The notes under the pieces: generated by a model | Seen by the model: the letters and a program-made list of their open reading frames with translations, nothing else | What the model was told of the DNA's origin: nothing | Database searches by the model: none | In this document: piece by piece, positions 17,020 through 24,103 of the stretch | Layout of the letters: each line of letters starts with the position of its first letter | How positions within the stretch are numbered: position 1 is the first letter of the stretch | Assembly (NCBI RefSeq): GCF_001445655.1 | Contig: NZ_LNBE01000002.1 | Coordinates: 868,001 to 932,000 of the forward strand | DNA: 64,000 nt | Direction of reading: 5' to 3' | From: Streptomyces roseifaciens | Lineage (GTDB): Bacteria; Actinomycetota; Actinomycetes; Streptomycetales; Streptomycetaceae | Program-made: the position numbers and the translations under genes

Positions 17020-17400
17020 CTGCAGACCCGCGCCGCCGAGCGGGTGGACGCCGTGGGGATGCCGTGCTTGGCCAGGGCATCCAGCTGGGACTGGAGCTCT
17101 TGGCTCAGGTGCGAGCATCTCGCGTACCCGATGCGGATGTCCGCGCTCGGGGTGTCCGGGTCGGCCGGGGGCGGGGTGCCGGGCCGCCACGACTGCCCCG
17201 GGCCCCGGTCGGCCGGGGTCGGCACCCGCAGGAGCTTGGCGAGCCGGGGCGCCTTGGCGAACCGGCCGGTGTGGTAGGTGCCGGCGACGGCGCCGCCGCG
17301 CGAGCGGCACGGCGAGCCGGGCTCGGCGCCGCAACGGGGGCAGGAATGGCGCTCGACTTTCGTCCGCGTCCGTTGGGGAAGGCTCTTGAGAGCCCGTCAT
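17020..17400 (-). pseudogene. Serine recombinase (Tn3-type resolvase), N-terminal fragment
   Basis: The minus strand reads a zinc-finger-like start 'CPRCGAEPGSPCRSRGG', then 'GTYHTGRFAKAPRLAKLL', then 'DIRIGYARCSHLSQELQSQL', which is the N-terminal catalytic start of resolvase/invertase serine recombinases (the nucleophile Ser would be in the 'YARCS' turn). After about 30 more residues the sequence dissolves into the GCCGACC repeat. The remainder of the catalytic domain and the DNA-binding domain are missing. It may belong with the Tn3 transposase relic at 1062-2670. Confidence 0.7.
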
Positions 17401-17645
17401 GGGCTCGGATCTTGTCACAAACATTTCTCAGAAGGGGGCGGCTCGCCTCTTTACGTGAGAACGGGTTCTGAGAACCAATCCAAGATCAACAGGGTCCCGG
17501 CGGCCGATTTTTGATCTTACTCCGGCAAAGGGTCGTTTATGAGAGCTTACCTTCTCTGGCGTCACCAGAGGGCGGCCTCTCGGTTTCCGGCCCGAGCCTG
17601 ACGGACAGCTGCTTTTCCCCTGGGGTCAGAGACAGTCCGGGGCCA

Positions 17646-18803
17646 TCACCGGCTGTTTGGTGGCGGGCAGAACTCCGCGTTGACGATGTCGCCGACCAGC
17701 GTTTCGTGGCCGAAGAAGAGCCCGTTGTTGAAGTTCAGGCTCAGCCGGCGCTTCGCGTCACGGGTGCCCACAGTCCACGCCTCGGTACCGGCCCAGACGC
17801 CGTTGTGCCCCCACACCTCCACTCCACACGCAGTACGCCAGGTAGCGAGCCCCAGGCCGTAGTTGGAGCCGGGAACCTTGGTCGTCATCTCCTTCATCTG
17901 AGCCGGAGGCAGGAGCCTGCCGCTTAGCAGAGCGGCCAGGAAGCGGTCGAGGTCACCGGTAGTGGTGATGAGGTCACCCGTGCCCCGGATGAAGGAGGGG
18001 TTGTACTCGGTGACGTCGTGGAGGACGCCCGGTTCTTCGAGAAACTCGGTATAGCCCCGGCCGTGGGGGCTCGGCAGCGTCTTGTCCGTACCGGGCAGGA
18101 CCGTGCCTGTCAGGCCGAGGGGTTCGATGATGCGCTGCCGCAGCTCGCTCTCGAAGGAGTGGCCGGTGACCTTCTCGATGATCAAGGCGGCCAGGACGTA
18201 GTCCGTATTGCAGTAGTTGTAGGGCCCGCCGGGCTGGTGGGTGGGGCGATGGGAGACGGCGAGGGCCACCAACTGCTCGGGCTTGAAGGTGTCAGACCGG
18301 TGGTCCAGCCACTGCTTGGTACCCCATTTCGCGGCGGGGTGGTCCTTGGTGTAGTCGAACAGGCCGCTGGTGTGGTTCAGCAGCTGCTTGATGGTGATCT
18401 TGCTGCCGTCGTTGCCGTTGCCGCGCACCATGCCCGGCAGCCACTTCTCCACCGTGTCGTCGAGACGGAGCCGGCCCTTCGCCTCCAGCTGGAGGACGAC
18501 CGTGGCCACGAACGTCTTGGTGATACTGCCCGCGCGGAAGTGATCACCGGCCTGCGGCGGCCGCCCGGTGGTGCGATCGGCGACCCCGGCCGCCCCGTCC
18601 CACCAGCTCTTCCCGTCATAGGCACCGACCAGGACGCCGGGGACGCCTACCCGCACCGCGGCGTCCATCGCCGCCTGCGTACGGTCGTGCCCACCGCCCG
18701 GATCCGCGACCGCCGCCCCGGGCATGGAGACCAGCGTCAGCCCGGACACCATGACAACCGCAAGAGCGGACACCACCCGATTCCACCCACACCACAGCAC
18801 CAT
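17646..18803 (-). CDS. Secreted serine hydrolase, class C beta-lactamase / DD-peptidase fold
   Basis: A 385-residue protein from ATG 18803; longer in-frame starts give a Cys/Arg-rich extension that looks non-coding. An N-terminal signal sequence ends near 'SMPGAAVADP'. The catalytic motifs of the serine beta-lactamase-like family are intact: SxxK as 'GSITKTF', YxN as 'YNYCNTDY', and 'HNG' in place of the KTG box. 'LLNHTSGLFDY' is the usual family signature. Relatives include D-alanyl-D-alanine carboxypeptidases, esterases and class C beta-lactamases; lacking KTG, a peptidase or esterase role is more likely than a true beta-lactamase. It acts outside the cytoplasm. It stands alone. Confidence 0.85.
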   Translation of the reverse strand: MVLWCGWNRVVSALAVVMVSGLTLVSMPGAAVADPGGGHDRTQAAMDAAVRVGVPGVLVGAYDGKSWWDGAAGVADRTTGRPPQAGDHFRAGSITKTFVATVVLQLEAKGRLRLDDTVEKWLPGMVRGNGNDGSKITIKQLLNHTSGLFDYTKDHPAAKWGTKQWLDHRSDTFKPEQLVALAVSHRPTHQPGGPYNYCNTDYVLAALIIEKVTGHSFESELRQRIIEPLGLTGTVLPGTDKTLPSPHGRGYTEFLEEPGVLHDVTEYNPSFIRGTGDLITTTGDLDRFLAALLSGRLLPPAQMKEMTTKVPGSNYGLGLATWRTACGVEVWGHNGVWAGTEAWTVGTRDAKRRLSLNFNNGLFFGHETLVGDIVNAEFCPPPNSR

Positions 18804-19329
18804 TGCCCCGCCCCTTATCCGCCGACCAACCGGCACAAGCCACCCACGACGCGCTTCATGCTTCTCGGCCGGCCATACCAGTGGTACGGCGCCTCCTCGG
18901 CACGACGACGGCGCACGCGAGCACACCAGGCGCACACAACCGCACCACAGGCCGGTGCGCTTGCACCCCCAAACCCGATGACATCCCCGAGGAGGACCGC
19001 AGCGACAACTGGGCGAACAACCACCGAAGCCCGCGGACGGACCACCTTCACTCTCCAAACCGTCTGGCGCCCATACCGCCGGGGCGAGATCCTCGCTGAC
19101 CGTGGAGGCCGTCGTCTGGTGCCAGCGTTCGACGGTTTGTCTCGGGTGGCGTTACGCTGGCTTTGTGGTCAGCTGGCAATCCCTGAACTGAGGGAGGCGG
19201 CCGAGGTGGTGGAGATCCTGGGGACCACTCGGGGACCACACGTCACGCACGTAACTGGATAACCGGAACGTTACCGGACGAACTGTCACGGTAATTTGCC
19301 CTGGTTGTCGGGGATATGGTGGCCTCGCA
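18804..19329. other. Non-coding stretch before the tRNA fragment
   Basis: About 525 bases without a supportable gene; it holds the promoter side of the serine hydrolase. A segment at 19148-19240 reads in one frame as 'GQLAIPELREAAEVVEILGT' and resembles a segment near 28430-28500 ('GRLTIPELSEGADVL'). The two may be relics of the same repeated sequence. Confidence 0.4.
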
Positions 19330-19377
19330 CTTGGCTGGGGGTCAAGGGGGCGCAGGTTCAAATCCTGTCGTCCCGAC
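19330..19377 (+). tRNA. tRNA-Pro(GGG) 3' fragment, probable attachment-site remnant
   Basis: The bases form an anticodon arm (CTTGG / CTGGGGG / TCAAG, anticodon GGG at 19337-19339), a short variable region, a perfect T arm (GCAGG TTCAAAT CCTGT) and the acceptor 3' strand CGTCCCGA. This is the 3' half of a Streptomyces tRNA-Pro. The 5' side (about 19309-19329) only partly resembles the acceptor and has lost the D arm, so it is not a working tRNA. Integrative elements of actinomycetes such as pSAM2 use tRNA-Pro 3' ends as attachment sites. No integrase lies adjacent. Confidence 0.7.
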
Positions 19378-19807
19378 TAGGGAGTCTTCCCGTAGTCGCA
19401 GATGAGGGCAGAGTGCGTGAGCAATGCGTGAGCGGTGCGTGCATGAATGCCCTGGGGCAGGCCCGGATGAGCCTGCATCAGCTGGACGCCCGTACCCCTG
19501 CTGACCTGAGCCGGAGTCCCTGGGCTGGATCAGGGCACGTCGTCCTGGACCGTCTCCTCGGCCGTTGAGGACCGGCTGACGGTGGGAAACTTGTCGGCTT
19601 GCGGCCGTTTCCTGGGGCGGGAGCGGGGTCTATGCTGCTGAGTGGACGCCCCAGACCCCGGCGGCACGCTGTTGCTCGGCACACGGTGCCCGTGGGGAGC
19701 GGACTGCTCGTCCCTTCGCTCAGGGCACCCCTGCAGGGAACCAGCTGGGCCCTCGGCCCTGGAACAGGGGCTGCTGGATCAGCGGTTCGCTTGCTTGCCC
19801 GAAAGCC
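19378..19807. other. Non-coding stretch after the tRNA fragment
   Basis: About 430 bases. The nonamer TGCGTGAGC occurs twice in 19412-19436, close to the tRNA end, which would suit recombinase binding sites. No gene is supported. Confidence 0.4.
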
Positions 19808-19891
19808 ATGACCCGGGAGCAGAGCAGGAAGTGCCGAAGCCCGGCACCCTCACCTGGCACTGCCCCGGCCGGTCTCCTGAACCGAGGCGCC

Positions 19892-20344
19892 ATGCCCGCC
19901 CTTCCGACGCTGAACGTCTACCGGCACGACAAGAAGAACCGGGCGCTGATCACCCTGGCCGGCGAGATCGACCAGGTCTCGGCGCCCTTGGTGAGCAAGA
20001 CGCTGGAACGGTGCCTGTGCGAGGGCATCCGCACCATCGATGTCGATCTCACCACTGTCACCTTCTGCGACTGCAGCGGCCTCAACGCCTTCCTCCGTGC
20101 CTCGCACCGCACCATCGCGGCCGGAGGGTCCCTGCGTCTGCACTACCCGCCTCCCACGCTGGTCCGGATCCTCACCCTCACCGGCACCGGCCCCCTGCTC
20201 CTCGGCATCCCGGCCGCCCCTGCGGAGCCTCTCCTGCAGGAACGCCCCGGTAGAGGCCTTCCGCCACCACAGCCTTCCCCCGACTACGAGGCCATCGGCC
20301 GACGGGGAGTTCTGATGCCGGTTGTCGTGGGTGGTGTGCTGTGA
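19892..20344 (+). CDS. STAS-domain anti-sigma-factor antagonist
   Basis: A 150-residue protein from ATG 19892 with GAGG shortly upstream (an in-frame ATG at 19808 would add 28 residues). The STAS fold is clear: strand 'ALITLAGEIDQVSAPLVSK', strand 'TIDVDLTTVTFCDCSGLNAF' with the phosphorylatable Ser in 'DCSGLN', and the closing 'LRLHYPPPTLVRILTLTG'. Family members bind anti-sigma kinases when unphosphorylated. A C-terminal Pro-rich tail follows. Its stop overlaps the GTG of the acetyltransferase gene by the GTGA arrangement, so both are made from one message. No kinase or sigma factor gene is adjacent. Confidence 0.85.
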   Translation: MPALPTLNVYRHDKKNRALITLAGEIDQVSAPLVSKTLERCLCEGIRTIDVDLTTVTFCDCSGLNAFLRASHRTIAAGGSLRLHYPPPTLVRILTLTGTGPLLLGIPAAPAEPLLQERPGRGLPPPQPSPDYEAIGRRGVLMPVVVGGVL

Positions 20345-21093
20345 CGGCCCGCTCCGGGCCGGGGCAGGCCCAGAGGCTGGAGGATTACGCGCCGTCGGCG
20401 GGAGGCGGGGTGTACTTGCGTGGGCTGAGCCGCTGGCAGGCCGAGGGCCAGCGTGAGGACCTGGCGGATCTGTACGTGGAGTCCGCCGATACGCAGCCCG
20501 GTGAGGAGTACCGCAGCCGCGTGAGCTTCCTGCGGCGCCTTGCCGATGACGTCCGTCGGCCCGGGTTCGACATGATGATCGCGGAAGCCACGCAGGCAGG
20601 GCATGCGCCGGCCTTGGTGGGGTGCGTCTTCGGGTTTCCCGTGCGGCGTGACGGTTCCTGGTGGCAGGGGTTCTCCGGGGCGCTCCCGCAGCACGTCGAG
20701 CAGCTCACCGCATCCGGGCAGGTCTTCGCGATCACCGAGATCGTGGTCCATCCGCATGAGCGCGACCGCGGTCTCGCCGGCCATCTTCAGGAGCGGCTGC
20801 TCACCAGCCATCAGGCATCGCTCGGTGCCACCTTGGTGGAGCAGGCCGACCGTGTGGCCTGTGCTGCCTTCCGGTCCTGGGGGTGGCAGGACATCGGAGA
20901 GTTCCGCCGGCAGCCCGGTCCCGGTCCAACCGTGCTGCGGGTACTGGTCCTTCCCCTGGGAGAACGGAGCGCGGCGAAGCCGGAGGGCCTGGCGCACCGC
21001 GCGGACGCGGGATCGCCCCGTGGAGCGGACGCCGTGGTCCCCGGGGTGAGGAATCGGAGGCGGCCGGTGCCTGGTGCACGGCAAGGCCGGTGA
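20341..21093 (+). CDS. GNAT-family N-acetyltransferase
   Basis: A 250-residue protein with GTG start at 20341 overlapping the STAS stop. The acetyl-CoA-binding motif A is 'ITEIVVHPHERDRGLAGHL' (R/QxxGxG/A form), preceded by a strand 'PALVGCVFGFPV' and followed by 'VEQADRVACAAFRSWGWQDI', all typical of GNAT enzymes. The last 50 residues are basic and low in complexity. The acceptor (small molecule or protein) is unknown. Coupling to a STAS protein suggests a stress or developmental setting. Confidence 0.8.
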   Translation: MTARSGPGQAQRLEDYAPSAGGGVYLRGLSRWQAEGQREDLADLYVESADTQPGEEYRSRVSFLRRLADDVRRPGFDMMIAEATQAGHAPALVGCVFGFPVRRDGSWWQGFSGALPQHVEQLTASGQVFAITEIVVHPHERDRGLAGHLQERLLTSHQASLGATLVEQADRVACAAFRSWGWQDIGEFRRQPGPGPTVLRVLVLPLGERSAAKPEGLAHRADAGSPRGADAVVPGVRNRRRPVPGARQGR

Positions 21094-21505
21094 GATGGGC
21101 CATAGGCTGGACCGTTGCCGACCAGCAGTCCCTCTGCCAAGGACCCTTCGGTCGGGCGGGGCAGTGTAGGGGGCGGTCCGAGCCGTGATGTTCAGCGGAT
21201 ACTCGAATACCGCGTCGCCCAGGTCGACAGTGGCATATCTCAGCCGCAGGGCCGCGGTCGAGTCCCCTTTCGTTCGTCGGCAATCGACGTGGGCTGCTGC
21301 CCCGGAACACCTCACCTCGTCGACCGAACGTCCACCGTCTCACCGACGGCAGTGAGGCGGAGCGGCGCAGGATCCAGCCGAAGCTTCTCTCGATGGTCCC
21401 CGCCCCCGCCTCGGACGGCCTTGAACCCTTGGGTTCCCCGGGCCACTTCGGCCCGCCGAGACAGTTCATCATCGCCGACTCCCACCACCCTAACCACACC
21501 AGGCA
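21094..21505. other. Degenerate stretch with possible IS5 transposase scrap
   Basis: No intact gene. On the minus strand near 21425-21330 the frame reads 'GTIERSFGWILRRSASLPSV', resembling the C-terminal 'ERSFGW' block of IS5-type transposases. Support is weak because only about 30 residues match. Confidence 0.3.
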
Positions 21506-21652
21506 GACCTGGGGCTGCACGCCTACCTTCGCTGGCGCAACGCCAACGCCCGCTACCGCGGCGTCCTGACCGCCGAATTCAAGGAACGTGCTCGTATCCG
21601 AAGCGATAAGGGCCTCCGCCAGGGCGGCCGCCCCCTCGCCACGGCGGCCTGA
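21506..21652 (+). pseudogene. IS630-type transposase, C-terminal fragment
   Basis: The frame reads 'LHAYLRWRNANARYRGVL', 'KERARIRSDKGLRQGGRPL' and stops at 21650. This matches the C-terminal end of actinobacterial IS630-type transposases ('YLRWRNANAR..ERARIRSEKG..WGGRPL'). Everything upstream is missing. Confidence 0.65.
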
Positions 21653-21684
21653 ACGCAACCCGGTGAACCTACACGGCCAGAGCG

Positions 21685-23037
21685 CTAGCGGAGTTTGCGG
21701 CTCCTGACCTTCAGGGTCAGTCCGCCAGGGCTGAGGACACTGAGCGCCGACGGGCGCACGTTCCTGCCGGGTACGGGCTCAAGGCGCCAGCTGCGGGCGA
21801 TGGTGGCCAGAGCCAGGGTGGCCTCGGCGATTCCGAAGGTGTCGCCGATGCACTTGCGGGCGCCGGCGCCGAAGGGGATGAACGCTTCCTTACGCGGTTT
21901 GGTGGGGGAGTCGTCGCCCCAGCGGTCGGGATCGAAGAGTTCGGGGTCGGGGTAGAGGCCGGGGCGGTGGTGGATGAGGTATGGGCTGTAGACGAGGACG
22001 GTGCCCTGTTTGACGTGGTGTCCGCCCAGCTCGGTGTCGGTGGTAGTGGTGCGGGTGACCATCCACAGGGGCGGGTAGAGCCGGAGCGCTTCGGTGATGA
22101 CCTGTTCGGTGAAGCGTAGCCGGGGCAGGTCGGCGAAACTCGCGCCCGTGCCGGCATCGGTGAGGACGGAGTCGACCTCGGCGTGCAGGCGCTCTTCCAC
22201 CTTCGGGTGCTGGGTCAGCAGATGGAGCGCCCACGACAGAGCTACCGCGGGTGGTTCCGTGCCGCCGACGAAGAACGTCATGACCTGGTCGATGACTTCC
22301 TCGTCGGGCACGGCCCGGCCGCCCTCTGCGGAGCCGGAGGCGAGCAGCAAGGAGAGCAGGTCGCCGTTGTCGGTGCCGCGGGTGCGGTAGGTGTCGATGA
22401 TGCGGCCGATGGTGCGGCGTACGCGATCGCGGGCCTGGTAGTACCTGCCGTTGCCGAGGACCGGGAGCCTGTCCAAGGGAGCGGGCATCCACATGCGGCG
22501 GTAGACGCCGGCGACGAGCAGGTCGAACTCGTGGATCAGGGCAGGCACGGAGACGTTCCTGGGCATGTCGGCGAACATCGTCGCGATGGCCGCTCGTGCA
22601 GTGATCGCTTTCAACTGGGGGAGGACGTCGAGGACCTGGCCCTCGTGCCAGCGATCGGTGATGGACGAGATCTGCTCGGCCATGGCCCGGGCGTAGGCGG
22701 GCATACGGTCGGCGTGGAAGGCCGGCTGGACGGCCCGGCGCTGCCGGCGGTGGACGCCGTGCGGGCAGGACACCAGCCCGTTGCCGAGCCATTCCCGTGC
22801 CCGGTCGTAGTGCGGGCCGCCCTTGTCGAAGGTGCGGTCTTCGACGAGCATCCGGTGGGTGAGGTCGGGGTCGCAGACCAGGAGGGCACTGAAGGGGCCG
22901 ACCCGGAGCCGGGCCAAGCCCTCGTGACGTACGAGGCCGGTGCGGGTCAGAAAGCCCAGAGGGTCACGCAGACGCGGCGCGTGGCCCATGAGGGGCAGAG
23001 CTCCGGGGGCGTCGGGCACGGTGGGTGCGGGGGCCAT
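21685..23037 (-). CDS. Cytochrome P450, terpene-oxidising type (P450-a)
   Basis: A 450-residue P450. Start chosen at the second ATG (23037) because AGGAGG sits six bases upstream of it and directly abuts the first ATG at 23043. The N-terminus ('LPLMGHAPRLRDPLGFLTR') and C-helix 'HRRQRRAVQPAFH' resemble PtlI-type pentalenene oxygenases. ExxR is 'EALRLYPPLW' and the heme loop is 'FGAGARKCIGD' with the Cys ligand. The I-helix reads 'GGTEPPAVALS': the acid is kept but the usual following Thr is Pro, which is unusual for proton delivery. It is the last gene of a four-gene minus-strand terpene operon and overlaps the terpene synthase by 74 bases. Confidence 0.9.
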   Translation of the reverse strand: MAPAPTVPDAPGALPLMGHAPRLRDPLGFLTRTGLVRHEGLARLRVGPFSALLVCDPDLTHRMLVEDRTFDKGGPHYDRAREWLGNGLVSCPHGVHRRQRRAVQPAFHADRMPAYARAMAEQISSITDRWHEGQVLDVLPQLKAITARAAIATMFADMPRNVSVPALIHEFDLLVAGVYRRMWMPAPLDRLPVLGNGRYYQARDRVRRTIGRIIDTYRTRGTDNGDLLSLLLASGSAEGGRAVPDEEVIDQVMTFFVGGTEPPAVALSWALHLLTQHPKVEERLHAEVDSVLTDAGTGASFADLPRLRFTEQVITEALRLYPPLWMVTRTTTTDTELGGHHVKQGTVLVYSPYLIHHRPGLYPDPELFDPDRWGDDSPTKPRKEAFIPFGAGARKCIGDTFGIAEATLALATIARSWRLEPVPGRNVRPSALSVLSPGGLTLKVRSRKLR

Positions 23038-24103
23038 GGCCATCCTCCTGAGTGGTGTCTGTTGTGTCGGTGCCGTCGTGGGGCGCGTGGGTGGAGGAAT
23101 AGCGCTGGGAGTCGTGGGCGACCCAGTCGCAGTAGCCGCGCATCCACAGGCGCATTCCTTCGACGTAGCCCTGGAGTTCGGGGCTCGCTCGTTGTTCGAT
23201 CCGAGCGGCTTCCGTGTCGAAGGCCCTGACCTCGTCGCGTACGCGCCGTTCGGTGATGTGGACGCCGTCCAGCAGGCTGTCGCTGTCCAGCGCGTGGAGG
23301 GCGGGCATGTTCCAGAAGTAACCGGGCTGGTAGGACTCGACGGCGAGGCTGTGGATGTCGTTGAGCCAGGAGACGATGTTGTTCATGCGGCGGCTCAGCG
23401 CGCGTACGTCCGGCCGGTAGTACTCGTCGGCGGTCATCGCCCCCGTGCTGCTGATGTCGATCAGTGCCTGGGTGACCTCCACGCCGCTGATGTAGCGGCG
23501 GACCGTCTCGTAGGTGGGCCGGCTGACGGGGCGGTCGTCGAGGTGCCCCAGTGTCTGGACGGCCACGCTGGAGACGTACAGGCGCAGGGCCTGTGCATAG
23601 CGCTCGTACTGTTCGCCGGGCATCTGCCGGCGGAAGCGCTTGCACAGGCCGGCCAGTGCTGCCTCGCCGAAGACGGGGCTGCTGGTGGCGGTCTCGGATT
23701 CGAGGACGCCAAGAACGGCGGAGATGGCGGTGATGACGTGCTGGGGATCGGGCCGGGTGCGGTCGAAGTGAGCGTCGTCGAAGATGAAGAACCAGGCGAT
23801 GAAATCGGCGAGGGTCTGCAGGAGTTGCCGGTCGGCGTGCGGGTGGCACCGTGCCATGAGCCAGGCGTACCGGGCGCGGCGCGCCCTGTCCCCGTGCCGC
23901 TCGTTGCGTACGAGACCGTGCTTCCGCAGCCATGCCTGGGTTGCCGCCTCGGCATCGGCTGCGGCGGCGTGACACGACCCCTGCCAGGGAAGGATGTCGA
24001 GTCCTGTGATCTTGCGCAGTGCCTCGTGCTCGCGCTCGTACACGTGCCGAATGCGGATCGCCGCTGTCCTGCCAGCAGTGGCCGGGGCGGGCCGGCCGGT
24101 CAT
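22964..24103 (-). CDS. Class I terpene synthase (sesquiterpene cyclase type)
   Basis: A 379-residue terpene cyclase. The aspartate-rich motif is 'FFIFDDAHFD' and the second metal motif is a complete NDxxSxxxE ('NDIHSLAVE'); 'ARYAWLMARCHPHAD' and the C-terminal 'RGYCDWVAHDSQRY' (the RY pair) are also as in bacterial sesquiterpene cyclases. It should convert a linear prenyl diphosphate, probably farnesyl diphosphate, to a cyclic hydrocarbon. The ATG (24103) overlaps the stop of the esterase-monooxygenase gene (ATGA). The final 40 residues after the RY pair are low in complexity and overlap the P450-a start, so the true end may once have been nearer 23085. Confidence 0.9.
   Translation of the reverse strand: MTGRPAPATAGRTAAIRIRHVYEREHEALRKITGLDILPWQGSCHAAAADAEAATQAWLRKHGLVRNERHGDRARRARYAWLMARCHPHADRQLLQTLADFIAWFFIFDDAHFDRTRPDPQHVITAISAVLGVLESETATSSPVFGEAALAGLCKRFRRQMPGEQYERYAQALRLYVSSVAVQTLGHLDDRPVSRPTYETVRRYISGVEVTQALIDISSTGAMTADEYYRPDVRALSRRMNNIVSWLNDIHSLAVESYQPGYFWNMPALHALDSDSLLDGVHITERRVRDEVRAFDTEAARIEQRASPELQGYVEGMRLWMRGYCDWVAHDSQRYSSTHAPHDGTDTTDTTQEDGHGPRTHRARRPRSSAPHGPRAASA

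Noticed and set aside
18804..19058. An 85-residue extension of the serine hydrolase
   Set aside because: It is Cys/Arg/Gly-rich and would place the signal peptide inside the protein; ATG 18803 gives a normal exported protein.
19296..19568. A 90-residue open frame covering the tRNA fragment
   Set aside because: It runs through the tRNA sequence and has no ribosome-binding site or family resemblance, so it is a chance frame.
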